Source: Sphingobium sp.
GTDB lineage: Bacteria; Pseudomonadota; Alphaproteobacteria; Sphingomonadales; Sphingomonadaceae
Reading direction: 5' to 3'
NCBI GenBank assembly: GCA_030148625.1
Contig: JASBTC010000460.1
Location: 1 to 8,073, forward strand
DNA length: 8,073 bases
Both the position numbers and the translations under genes were made by a program. This document shows positions 1 through 5,625 of this stretch, piece by piece. The notes below the pieces were generated by a model, which ran no database searches, was not told the DNA's origin, and was given only the letters and a program-made list of their open reading frames with translations. How positions within the stretch are numbered: position 1 is the first letter of the stretch; each line of letters starts with the position of its first letter.

Positions 1-36
1 CTTGAGCGCGGGATCGACGAGATGCTGGCTGTTCAT
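1..36 (-). CDS. Start of a gene running off the window (possible alpha/beta hydrolase)
   Basis: Only the first 12 codons are in the window, reading MNSQHLVDPALK. An ATG at 36-34 is preceded by GGAG (complement of 43-46) with a 6-nt spacer, a well-placed ribosome binding site and the main evidence for a real start. The gene lies on the same strand as all its neighbours, 191 nt after the stop of the FAD-linked dehydrogenase. An N-terminus of the form xxxHLVDPxL is one I associate with alpha/beta hydrolase fold-3 esterases of sphingomonads, but that is recall and 12 residues are far too few to assign a family. The opposite strand is open over 1-171 and is the competing reading; it has no visible start and runs through a strong hairpin, so I prefer this one. 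Confidence 0.5.
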   Translation of the reverse strand, partial: MNSQHLVDPALK

Positions 37-54
37 CGGATGCTCCAATCGGAC

Positions 55-75
55 CGGATCATGTCGGATGATCCG
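55..75. promoter_or_regulatory. Operator-like perfect inverted repeat in the leader of the gene starting at 36
   Basis: CGGATCAT-GTCGG-ATGATCCG is a perfect 8-bp inverted repeat with a 5-nt centre, 8 nt upstream of the GGAG of the gene starting at 36. The same half-site recurs nearby: CGGAT at 37-41, 55-59 and 65-69, then ATCCG at 71-75, 83-87 and 93-97. The symmetry and clustering suggest a repressor or activator binding region; in RNA it could also form a hairpin just before the ribosome binding site. No convincing -35/-10 pair was found around it. Confidence 0.45.
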
Positions 76-111
76 ATACGCGATCCGAAATCATCCGCCA
101 GACCCTATCCT

Positions 112-154
112 TCCAGAGTCGCTCCGGTTCAGGCTGAACCGAAGCGGCTCTGGA
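112..154. terminator. Long hairpin downstream of the FAD-linked dehydrogenase, possible terminator
   Basis: Arms at 112-131 and 135-154 pair over 20 bp with two mismatches, around a 3-nt loop. In the minus-strand transcript the exceptions are one G-U wobble and one C-A mismatch. It lies 73 nt after the dehydrogenase stop and before the next start at 36, where a transcript boundary would be expected. There is no run of U after it on the minus strand, and only a loosely T-rich stretch (155-165) on the plus strand, so it is not a textbook intrinsic terminator. It may instead be a 3'-end protecting hairpin or a copy of a dispersed repeat. Confidence 0.45.
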
Positions 155-227
155 TTCACTTGTTGCCATGATTTAGCTTCGCTGACCTGCGGTTCCGAGT
201 CTGCAGCTGCTTCCACCTGCCTCGAAA

Positions 228-1634
228 TCACTCCAGAACAAAGATCTTGTCGGGATTGAACAGGTTCTTCGGATCGAGCGCGCGCTTGATCGTCCGCATC
301 AGATCGACCGCGTCGCCCAGTTCGTCGACCAGCGCCTCGCGCTTGCCGAGACCGATGCCATGCTCGCCGGTGCAGGTGCCGTCCATCGCCAGCGCCCGCG
401 CGATCAGGCGATGGTTGATCGCCTCCACTTCCGCCATCTCATGCGGGGCGGCGGGGTCGATCGCGAAGACGACGTGGAAATTGCCGTCGCCGACATGGCC
501 GACGATCGTGGCCGGCATCGACGCCCCCTCCAGATCCGCCTTGGTCTCGCCGATGCATTCGGCAAGCCGGCTGATCGGCACGCAGACATCGGTGGTCCAG
601 CCGATCGACCCCGGGCGCAGGCCGAGCGCGGCATAATAGGCCATGTGCCGCGCCTTCCACAGGCGCGAGCGCTCCTCGGGCAGGTTCGACCAGCGGAACT
701 CTCCGCCGCCATTCGCCGATGCGAGGTCGCGTACCGTTTCGACCTGTTCCGCCACCGAGCGTTCGGATCCGTGGAATTCGAACAGCAAGGTCGTCTGTTC
801 TGGATAATCGAGCTTCGAATAGGCGTTGCACGCCCTCACCTGCATATCGTCGAGGATCTCGATGCGCGCGATCGGCACGCCGAGCTGGATCGCCTGGACC
901 ACCGTGTCGACCGCGCCCTTCAGCGTGTCGAACGGGCAGACCGCGGCCGAGATCGCCTCTGGTATGCCATAAAGGCGCAAGGTGATTTCGGTGATGATGC
1001 CCAGCGTGCCCTCGGCGCCGATGAGCAGCCGGGTGAGATCGTAACCCGCAGCCGATTTGCGCGCGCGGCGCGCGGTGCGGACGATGCGGCCATCGGGCAT
1101 CACCACGCGCAGCGACAGCACCGCTTCGCGCATCGTGCCATAGCGCACCGCATTGGTGCCCGACGCGCGCGTCGATGCCATGCCGCCGATCGTCGCATTG
1201 GCGCCGGGGTCGATCGGGAAGAACAGCCCCTGGTCGCGCAGATCCTCATTGAGCTGCTCGCGCCGGACGCCGGCCTGGACGGTGCAGTCGAAATCCTCGG
1301 CATTGATTTCGAGGATCGCGTTCATCTCGCTCAGGTCCAGGCTGATGCCGCCGCGCACCGGCGTGACATTGCCTTCCAGCGAGGTGCCGGCGCCGAACGC
1401 CACGATCGGCACTTCGGCGGCGACGCACAATTTGACGAGTTCGGCCACTTCCTCGGTCGAACGCGCGAACACCACCGCATCGGGCAGCACCGGATCGAAA
1501 TGGGTTTCGCTGCTGCCGTGCTGCAGGCGGATCGACTCACCCAGGTGCAGGCGGTCCCCCACCAGTGCCTGCACCTGGGCAAGGAAGCCGTTCGGCAACG
1601 GCTTGCGGCGATCGACGGCGAACGGTGCGGTCAT
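228..1634 (-). CDS. FAD-linked 2-hydroxyacid dehydrogenase (GlcD / D-lactate dehydrogenase type)
   Basis: A 468-residue flavoprotein predicted to oxidise a 2-hydroxy acid, most likely the D enantiomer, to the 2-oxo acid. The N-terminal FAD-binding (PCMH-type) domain holds PIVAFGAGTSLEGN at 76-89 and the DPGANATIGGMASTRASGTN stretch at about 142-161. The C-terminal FAD-oxidase domain carries HVGDGNFH at 380-387 and TGEHGIGLGK at about 422-431; H380, H387 and E424 match the divalent-metal and substrate site known from D-2-hydroxyglutarate and D-lactate dehydrogenases. Length is normal for a stand-alone enzyme, with no fused iron-sulphur domain and no signal peptide, so it should be cytoplasmic or on the inner membrane face. 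The ATG at 1634 follows the receptor's TGA after only two bases, without a clear ribosome binding site, so translation is probably coupled. The substrate cannot be told: D-lactate, glycolate, D-2-hydroxyglutarate or a larger hydroxy acid are all possible. Confidence 0.9.
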   Translation of the reverse strand: MTAPFAVDRRKPLPNGFLAQVQALVGDRLHLGESIRLQHGSSETHFDPVLPDAVVFARSTEEVAELVKLCVAAEVPIVAFGAGTSLEGNVTPVRGGISLDLSEMNAILEINAEDFDCTVQAGVRREQLNEDLRDQGLFFPIDPGANATIGGMASTRASGTNAVRYGTMREAVLSLRVVMPDGRIVRTARRARKSAAGYDLTRLLIGAEGTLGIITEITLRLYGIPEAISAAVCPFDTLKGAVDTVVQAIQLGVPIARIEILDDMQVRACNAYSKLDYPEQTTLLFEFHGSERSVAEQVETVRDLASANGGGEFRWSNLPEERSRLWKARHMAYYAALGLRPGSIGWTTDVCVPISRLAECIGETKADLEGASMPATIVGHVGDGNFHVVFAIDPAAPHEMAEVEAINHRLIARALAMDGTCTGEHGIGLGKREALVDELGDAVDLMRTIKRALDPKNLFNPDKIFVLE

Positions 1635-1636
1635 GA

Positions 1637-3739
1637 TCAGAACCGCGCCGTCGCGCGCACGCCGATGCGGCGGCGACTGCCCTGGATCGCCAGATTCCGG
1701 GCGATCGGCGCGGGCAGGCCGGCGCGCAGCAGCACGGACCTGTCGATATAGCTCTCGATATATTTCGCGTTGAACAAATTGGTCGCGAAACCGGCAATGT
1801 CGAAATGGTCGCCCAGGCGGAAGGTGATCGAGCCGTTGACGAGACGATAGGACGACAGGCGCGGCGCGACATTGGGATCGAGCGACGATCCCACCCGGCT
1901 GCCCTTGGCGACGATATTGGCATCGAAGATCAACGCATTCTCCCCCAGCGGCACGGTGTAGTTGCTGCCGATATTGAAGTTCCAGTCGGGCGTGAAGATG
2001 ATCCGATCGGTCGAGACATGGAAGCCCGTCGTCGCGAAATACTGGCTGTCGTCGGTGATCCGGGCATGCAGCAGCGTCGCGCTCGCGCTCAGCCGCCAAT
2101 TGTCGGTCAGGCGGTAGCTCGCTTCCGCTTCGACGCCATAGCTTTCGACGGTGCCGGTGTTGAGGTTGATCGCAACGAAACCGACGCCGCTGGTGTTGGG
2201 TGCGAGCGAATTCTGCCCGATGAAATTCTTGTAGTCATTGTAGAAGATCGCGGCGTCGAGCGAGAAGCGGCGATCGGCGCTGCTCAGCTTCGTGCCCAGT
2301 TCATAGGTCCAGACATCGTCGCCGCGATAGATCAGGTTGGGCGCGCCCGGCCCGTTCTGGCCGCCACCGCGCACGCCGCGCGCGACCGAGGCATAGGTCA
2401 TGAAATCGGGCGACCAGCGATTGGAAAGCGTCACGCGCGGCTGGAACTCGCTGGCGCGATAGGTCGGCGCGGTCGTGGCGGTGCTGACGTCGAGCGTCTG
2501 GTGATCGTAACGGCCGCCGACCGCGAGATCGAGCGTATCGGTCAGCTTGGCGAAGATCGTGCCGAACACCGCCTGCGACTTGTTCTCGCTGAAGGCGGCG
2601 CTGGGCGCGGATAGGCCGAGCGGCACGATGGTGTTGATCCCCGAGGCGTCGGTCGTCGACTTGCTGGCGAAGACGCCGATCAGCGTCGAGATCGAATCGC
2701 TCCACTGCGTGTCGAAGCGCAGCTCGCCGGTCTTGGTGATCAGCTTCGAACGCCCGGAAGTGCGCAGGAAGTCGATCGGGCTGTGATCGCCGTCACCCGC
2801 CGACACCACGTCGCGACGATTATAGGCGCCGACGATCGTGATCCTGGTCTTGATCGCGTCCGCGTCGAACTCGCCCTTCAGATTGACGCCCTTGTAAGTG
2901 ATCGTCGCGCGGTTGAGCTGGTTGGTCGATCCGTCGAGCGTGTAGTCGGTCGGGCCCGCGACGTTCAGATAGGGGGTGTTGCCGCCGCTGACGCGATCGT
3001 AATTGGCGTTGAGCGTGAACTGCGCCCATTGGGCCGGCTTCAGCCGGACGGTGCCGTTGACGGTCTTCTGCGTCAGCGGATTCTGCTTGCCGCCGGCCAG
3101 TAGATTCTCCTGGAATCCGTCCTGGTGATGATAGGCGCCGCCGATGCGGACCTGGAGGACATCCTCGACGATCGGCCCGCCGACGCTGGCGGAGATCGAT
3201 CGATAATCGTCCGATCCGGCGAGCGCGCCGTCCATGCGCCCTTCCCATTGGTTGCCCGGCTGGCGCGTGATGACGTTGATCGCGCCGCCCAGCGTATTGT
3301 TGCCGAACAATGTCCCCTGCGGTCCGCGCAGCACCTCGATCCGCGCGACGTCGACGATCGGGCTGTTCAGATAGGATGTGTTGGGCTGGTAGATGCCGTC
3401 GATGAAGATGCCGACGCCAGGCTGCACCGTATCGATCAGCGTGGTGCCGATGCCACGCATCGAAACGAAGGCGCGGCCGACCGAGTCCGAGTTGATGTTC
3501 AGGCCGGGCGCAAAGGCGGCGATGTCCTTCACCGTGTTGATCTGCTGCTGCTTCAGCATGTCGCCGCTGAGCGCGGTCACCGCGATCGGTACGTCCTTCA
3601 GCGATTCCTCGCGCTGGCGAGCGGTGACAATGATGTCCTGCTCGCCCGCTTCGGTGGCGGGCGCATCCTGCGCCACGGCCGGAACGGACATGAAGGCGGC
3701 AGCGGCGCAGCCGGTGCCAAGCAAAGTGGTGAAGCGCAT
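1637..3739 (-). CDS. TonB-dependent outer-membrane receptor
   Basis: A complete 700-residue receptor for energised uptake of a scarce or bulky substrate across the outer membrane. Residues 1-23 form a signal peptide (hydrophobic stretch, then AVA before Q24). A TonB-box-like DIIVTA lies at 35-40. The plug domain covers about 45-165, with VPIAVTALSG, the MRGIG stretch near 94-98, GIFIDGIY at 110-117 and IEVLRGPQGTLFGNNTLGG at 134-152. The rest is the beta-barrel, ending in ...ATARF with the terminal phenylalanine usual for outer-membrane proteins. There is no N-terminal anti-sigma signalling extension. The ATG at 3739 has GAGGA four bases upstream (complement of 3743-3747), a tight spacing. 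The receptor follows the esterase gene and immediately precedes the FAD-linked dehydrogenase, suggesting it imports the substrate those enzymes process. The barrel resembles receptors of sphingomonad catabolic loci more than known siderophore receptors, but the ligand cannot be inferred. Confidence 0.95.
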   Translation of the reverse strand: MRFTTLLGTGCAAAAFMSVPAVAQDAPATEAGEQDIIVTARQREESLKDVPIAVTALSGDMLKQQQINTVKDIAAFAPGLNINSDSVGRAFVSMRGIGTTLIDTVQPGVGIFIDGIYQPNTSYLNSPIVDVARIEVLRGPQGTLFGNNTLGGAINVITRQPGNQWEGRMDGALAGSDDYRSISASVGGPIVEDVLQVRIGGAYHHQDGFQENLLAGGKQNPLTQKTVNGTVRLKPAQWAQFTLNANYDRVSGGNTPYLNVAGPTDYTLDGSTNQLNRATITYKGVNLKGEFDADAIKTRITIVGAYNRRDVVSAGDGDHSPIDFLRTSGRSKLITKTGELRFDTQWSDSISTLIGVFASKSTTDASGINTIVPLGLSAPSAAFSENKSQAVFGTIFAKLTDTLDLAVGGRYDHQTLDVSTATTAPTYRASEFQPRVTLSNRWSPDFMTYASVARGVRGGGQNGPGAPNLIYRGDDVWTYELGTKLSSADRRFSLDAAIFYNDYKNFIGQNSLAPNTSGVGFVAINLNTGTVESYGVEAEASYRLTDNWRLSASATLLHARITDDSQYFATTGFHVSTDRIIFTPDWNFNIGSNYTVPLGENALIFDANIVAKGSRVGSSLDPNVAPRLSSYRLVNGSITFRLGDHFDIAGFATNLFNAKYIESYIDRSVLLRAGLPAPIARNLAIQGSRRRIGVRATARF

Positions 3740-3795
3740 CGATCCTCATCCCTGCGAAAGCGCCGATCCGATGTCGGGCTTCTTCCTATGCGCAA

Positions 3796-3818
3796 TACCT
3801 ATCTGATAGCTTACCTAT
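3796..3818. promoter_or_regulatory. AT-rich operator/promoter-like patch upstream of the TonB-dependent receptor
   Basis: Within the 143-nt spacer before the receptor, 3786-3824 is clearly AT-richer than its surroundings. It holds two copies of TACCTAT (3796-3802 and 3812-3818; ATAGGTA on the transcribed strand) exactly 16 bp apart, and between them a near-palindrome CTATC-T-GATAG (3799-3809). Read on the minus strand this also gives ATAG-N5-CTAT. Such nested repeats are typical of transcription-factor sites. CATATA or TATAGG near 3815-3822 might be a -10 element with TTGGGG (about 3836-3841) as a -35, but both are weak matches. This is probably where receptor and dehydrogenase transcription is controlled. 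Confidence 0.4.
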
Positions 3819-3845
3819 ATGAAAGGTCCGTCGTTGCCCCAACCT

Positions 3846-3880
3846 GTGCCGTTCGGCCCGATCAGTTGACCGAGCGGCAC
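3846..3880. terminator. Hairpin two bases after the esterase stop, possible terminator
   Basis: GTGCCGTTCGG (3846-3856) and CCGAGCGGCAC (3870-3880) form an 11-bp stem with a single imperfect pair and a 13-nt loop. It starts two bases past the esterase stop codon at 3885-3883. No U-tract follows on the minus strand. It may separate the esterase transcript from the receptor, or protect the esterase mRNA end. Confidence 0.35.
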
Positions 3881-3882
3881 GG

Positions 3883-5367
3883 TCAGCGAAGAAAGGGCGC
3901 AGCGGGCATGATCGGTTCGAACCCGGCCTCACCCGCCGACAGTGAATAGACCTGCCGAGTCTCACCATCGAATTCGGCCCAGGGCAGGCGGCCATCGGTG
4001 GCGAAGCCGACCCATAGCGCATGGATGCGCGCGGCGAGATCCTGTGGCGGCACCTCTCCCGTCAGCCCTTGCGGACCGGTCGTGCTCGCCAGCGTATCGA
4101 ACACGAAGGGCATCTCCATGCCGTGCGCCGCGCCGAGTTCGCCGCCGAATGCCGGCGAGCACCAGTCGAACTCGTACAGATGCGTGCGCCCGCGATGCGC
4201 CTCCGCGAAGCGCCGCGCGGGCCAGCGGAAGACGAGATCGGTCAGCGCATCGGTCAGCGCCTGGCCGGGCTTCACGCCCGTCCGCCCCATGCCATAGGCC
4301 TTGAGCAATTTGCGCGCATGGGGCTGCGAGCGATGAACCGCATAGGTCGCGAGCAGCCGGCCGATCCGGTCGCGCACGCCGGTCGGCACCAGATAGAGAT
4401 TCATCTCCTCGGCGTTGGTGCCGATCAGCAGGTCGACCTCCGCCCCCGCGCCCGCCACCAGCGCATCGAGCGGGCGCTGCGGCAGCACGTCGTCGCCATG
4501 GACGGGGGTGAAGCGGCTGATCCCGAACACGGGCTCGCGCCCCTCGGCATCGCGCAGGTCGATCCGCGCGGTCGGCCGCGAGACTTTTTCCAATGCGTCG
4601 AAACAGGCCTCGGGCGGCACGCCGCGAAAGCCCTCGGCATCGGCGGAGACCTTGAGCAGCTTTGCGAGTTTGCGGACCAGCCGCTGCATGACGGCGATCT
4701 CGCGGGTCATCCCGCCATGGCCGCTCTGGACGATCGCGCGGCGGAACAGCCCCTTCGCCAATGGCGAGGCCATCAGATCGGCGACCGACATCGCGCCGGC
4801 GGATTCGCCGAAGACGGTGATATTGGCCGGATCGCCGCCAAATGCGGCGATGGTATCGCGCACCCATGTCAGTGCCGCGATCTGGTCGCGCAATCCCAAA
4901 TTGGTCGGCACGCCCGGGATCGGCAGGAAGCCCTCGATCGCCAAGCGATAATTGATCGCGACGCAGATGACGCCGCTGCGCGCGAAGCCGCTGCCGTCAT
5001 GCACCGCCGCGTCCTTGCTGCCGACGACGAAGCCGCCGCCATGGACGAATATCATCACCGGCAGGCCGGTGCGTTCGTCATCCGGCCGCCAGATGTTGAG
5101 CGTCAGATAATCGTCACCACCCTGCCAACCACGCCCGATCAAAGGTGCTACGTTGAGCCCCGGAAAATCCTTCACCCGGTGCGGCGCGCAGGGGCCTGGG
5201 ACGGTGGTGTCGCGCACGCCGTGCCAGGGTTCGGGCGGTACCGGCGCGGCGAACCGCCGCGCGCCCGTTGGAGGCGCAGCATAGGGAATGCCCAGAAAGC
5301 GCCGGACAACGCCGTCGGCACTGCCGCGGATCGTGCCAGCAGGGATGGTAATCTCGACAGGGTTCAC
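3883..5367 (-). CDS. Type-B carboxylesterase (para-nitrobenzyl esterase family)
   Basis: A 494-residue alpha/beta hydrolase that should cleave carboxylic esters of alcohols. Family marks occur in order: RFLGIPYAAPPTG at 23-35, the DYLTLNIWRP stretch at 86-95, the oxyanion-hole HGGGF at 109-113, the nucleophile elbow GESAG at 187-191 with S189, the acid region IGTNAEE at 315-321 with E321 as likely catalytic acid, and AAHGMEMPFVF at 413-423 with H415 as the catalytic histidine. All three triad residues are therefore present and the length is normal. There is no signal peptide, so it should be cytoplasmic. Translation begins at GTG (5367-5365), supported by GGAG (complement of 5374-5377) with a 6-nt spacer; no ATG fits better. 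A perfect hairpin abuts that ribosome binding site. The substrate is unknown. The fumonisin esterase FumD of Sphingopyxis is a characterised member of this family encoded in a gene cluster with a TonB-dependent receptor, a useful parallel but not evidence of the same substrate. Confidence 0.93.
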   Translation of the reverse strand: MNPVEITIPAGTIRGSADGVVRRFLGIPYAAPPTGARRFAAPVPPEPWHGVRDTTVPGPCAPHRVKDFPGLNVAPLIGRGWQGGDDYLTLNIWRPDDERTGLPVMIFVHGGGFVVGSKDAAVHDGSGFARSGVICVAINYRLAIEGFLPIPGVPTNLGLRDQIAALTWVRDTIAAFGGDPANITVFGESAGAMSVADLMASPLAKGLFRRAIVQSGHGGMTREIAVMQRLVRKLAKLLKVSADAEGFRGVPPEACFDALEKVSRPTARIDLRDAEGREPVFGISRFTPVHGDDVLPQRPLDALVAGAGAEVDLLIGTNAEEMNLYLVPTGVRDRIGRLLATYAVHRSQPHARKLLKAYGMGRTGVKPGQALTDALTDLVFRWPARRFAEAHRGRTHLYEFDWCSPAFGGELGAAHGMEMPFVFDTLASTTGPQGLTGEVPPQDLAARIHALWVGFATDGRLPWAEFDGETRQVYSLSAGEAGFEPIMPAAPFLR

Positions 5368-5377
5368 GCGGCTCTCC

Positions 5378-5406
5378 GATGACGGGCAAATGCCTTGCCC
5401 GTCATC
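5378..5406. promoter_or_regulatory. Perfect 12-bp hairpin abutting the esterase ribosome binding site
   Basis: GATGACGGGCAA (5378-5389) and TTGCCCGTCATC (5395-5406) are exact reverse complements with a 5-nt loop. On the transcript the hairpin ends at the base before the GGAG of the esterase and 10 nt before its GTG start. No U-tract follows on either strand, so a terminator is unlikely. It could be a leader structure affecting ribosome access, a binding site for a dimeric regulator, or an mRNA-stabilising element. Confidence 0.6.
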
Positions 5407-5445
5407 CTATCACCATGCCGCGCTTCGCCAGCGTTTTCCGCTTTG

Positions 5446-5498
5446 CCCGGCGTCAGTTTGACCATGCCGGGTGGATGCGGCACGCGCTGGCTGCCAGC
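5446..5498. other. Two short hairpins in the deacylase-esterase spacer
   Basis: CCCGGC (5446-5451) and GCCGGG (5466-5471) enclose GTCA (5452-5455) and TGAC (5459-5462), giving a two-part stem with a 3-nt bulge and a 3-nt loop. A second small hairpin, GCTGG-CTG-CCAGC, lies at 5486-5498. Neither is followed by a U-tract on the transcribed strand. They may be 3'-end structures of the deacylase transcript, but in GC-rich DNA such short stems can also arise by chance. Confidence 0.3.
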
Positions 5499-5525
5499 CG
5501 CATCAGGACAACCGCCCCCAAGATC

Positions 5526-5598
5526 CCGTTCGTGTCGAGCGAAGTCGAGACACGCTGCGCCGCGCCCCACGTCCCTCGACTTCGCTCGGGACAAACGG
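5526..5598. repeat. Paired palindromic intergenic repeat (REP/BIME-like)
   Basis: Two inverted 29-nt units lie at 5526-5554 and 5570-5598, separated by 15 nt, and match at 24 of 29 positions. Each unit is itself a hairpin with the common loop core GAGCGAAGTCGA: GTGTC/GACAC (5532-5536 with 5549-5553) in one and GTCCC/GGGAC (5571-5575 with 5588-5592) in the other. Four of the five differences between units are paired changes that keep the small stems intact. I recall this GTCGAGCGAAGTCGAG palindrome as common between sphingomonad genes; its copy number here cannot be judged from one window. It lies 27 nt after the deacylase stop. Confidence 0.75.
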
Positions 5599-5625
5599 TG
5601 TTTAAGCCCAAATTCTAGACTTACG

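Noticed and set aside
1..171. Open plus-strand frame ending with TGA at 169-171, readable as the C-terminus of an upstream gene (LERGIDEMLAVHRML...)
   Set aside because: It has no visible start, runs through the strong hairpin at 112-154, and overlaps a minus-strand start that has a good ribosome binding site. It remains the main alternative and would be settled by sequence beyond position 1.
2..259. 85-codon plus-strand ORF
   Set aside because: TTG start at the window edge, composition unlike a folded protein (many Cys, Ser and Arg), crosses two hairpins and overlaps the 3' end of the dehydrogenase.
360..1751. 463-codon plus-strand ORF opposite the dehydrogenase
   Set aside because: Antisense shadow typical of high-GC genes: long Arg/Asp/His-rich translation with no recognisable domain. 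The same applies to the long plus-strand ORFs at 1805-2614, 3125-3949, 4021-5382 and 5836-7455.
1635..2099. 155-codon upstream in-frame extension of the FAD-linked dehydrogenase
   Set aside because: It lies entirely inside the receptor gene in another frame and its translation is rich in Arg and Gln without family motifs. Homology starts just after the ATG at 1634.
3707..3739. Possible lipobox in the receptor N-terminus (LLGTGC, residues 6-11)
   Set aside because: The residue three before the cysteine is Gly rather than Leu/Val/Ile, the cysteine precedes most of the hydrophobic stretch, and a normal AVA-Q signal peptidase site follows. Receptors of this type are not lipoproteins.
2820..3749. 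309-codon minus-strand ORF starting 10 bases upstream of the receptor
   Set aside because: Frame-shifted shadow of the receptor gene, dominated by Arg and His. The receptor frame has the signal peptide, plug motifs and terminal Phe.
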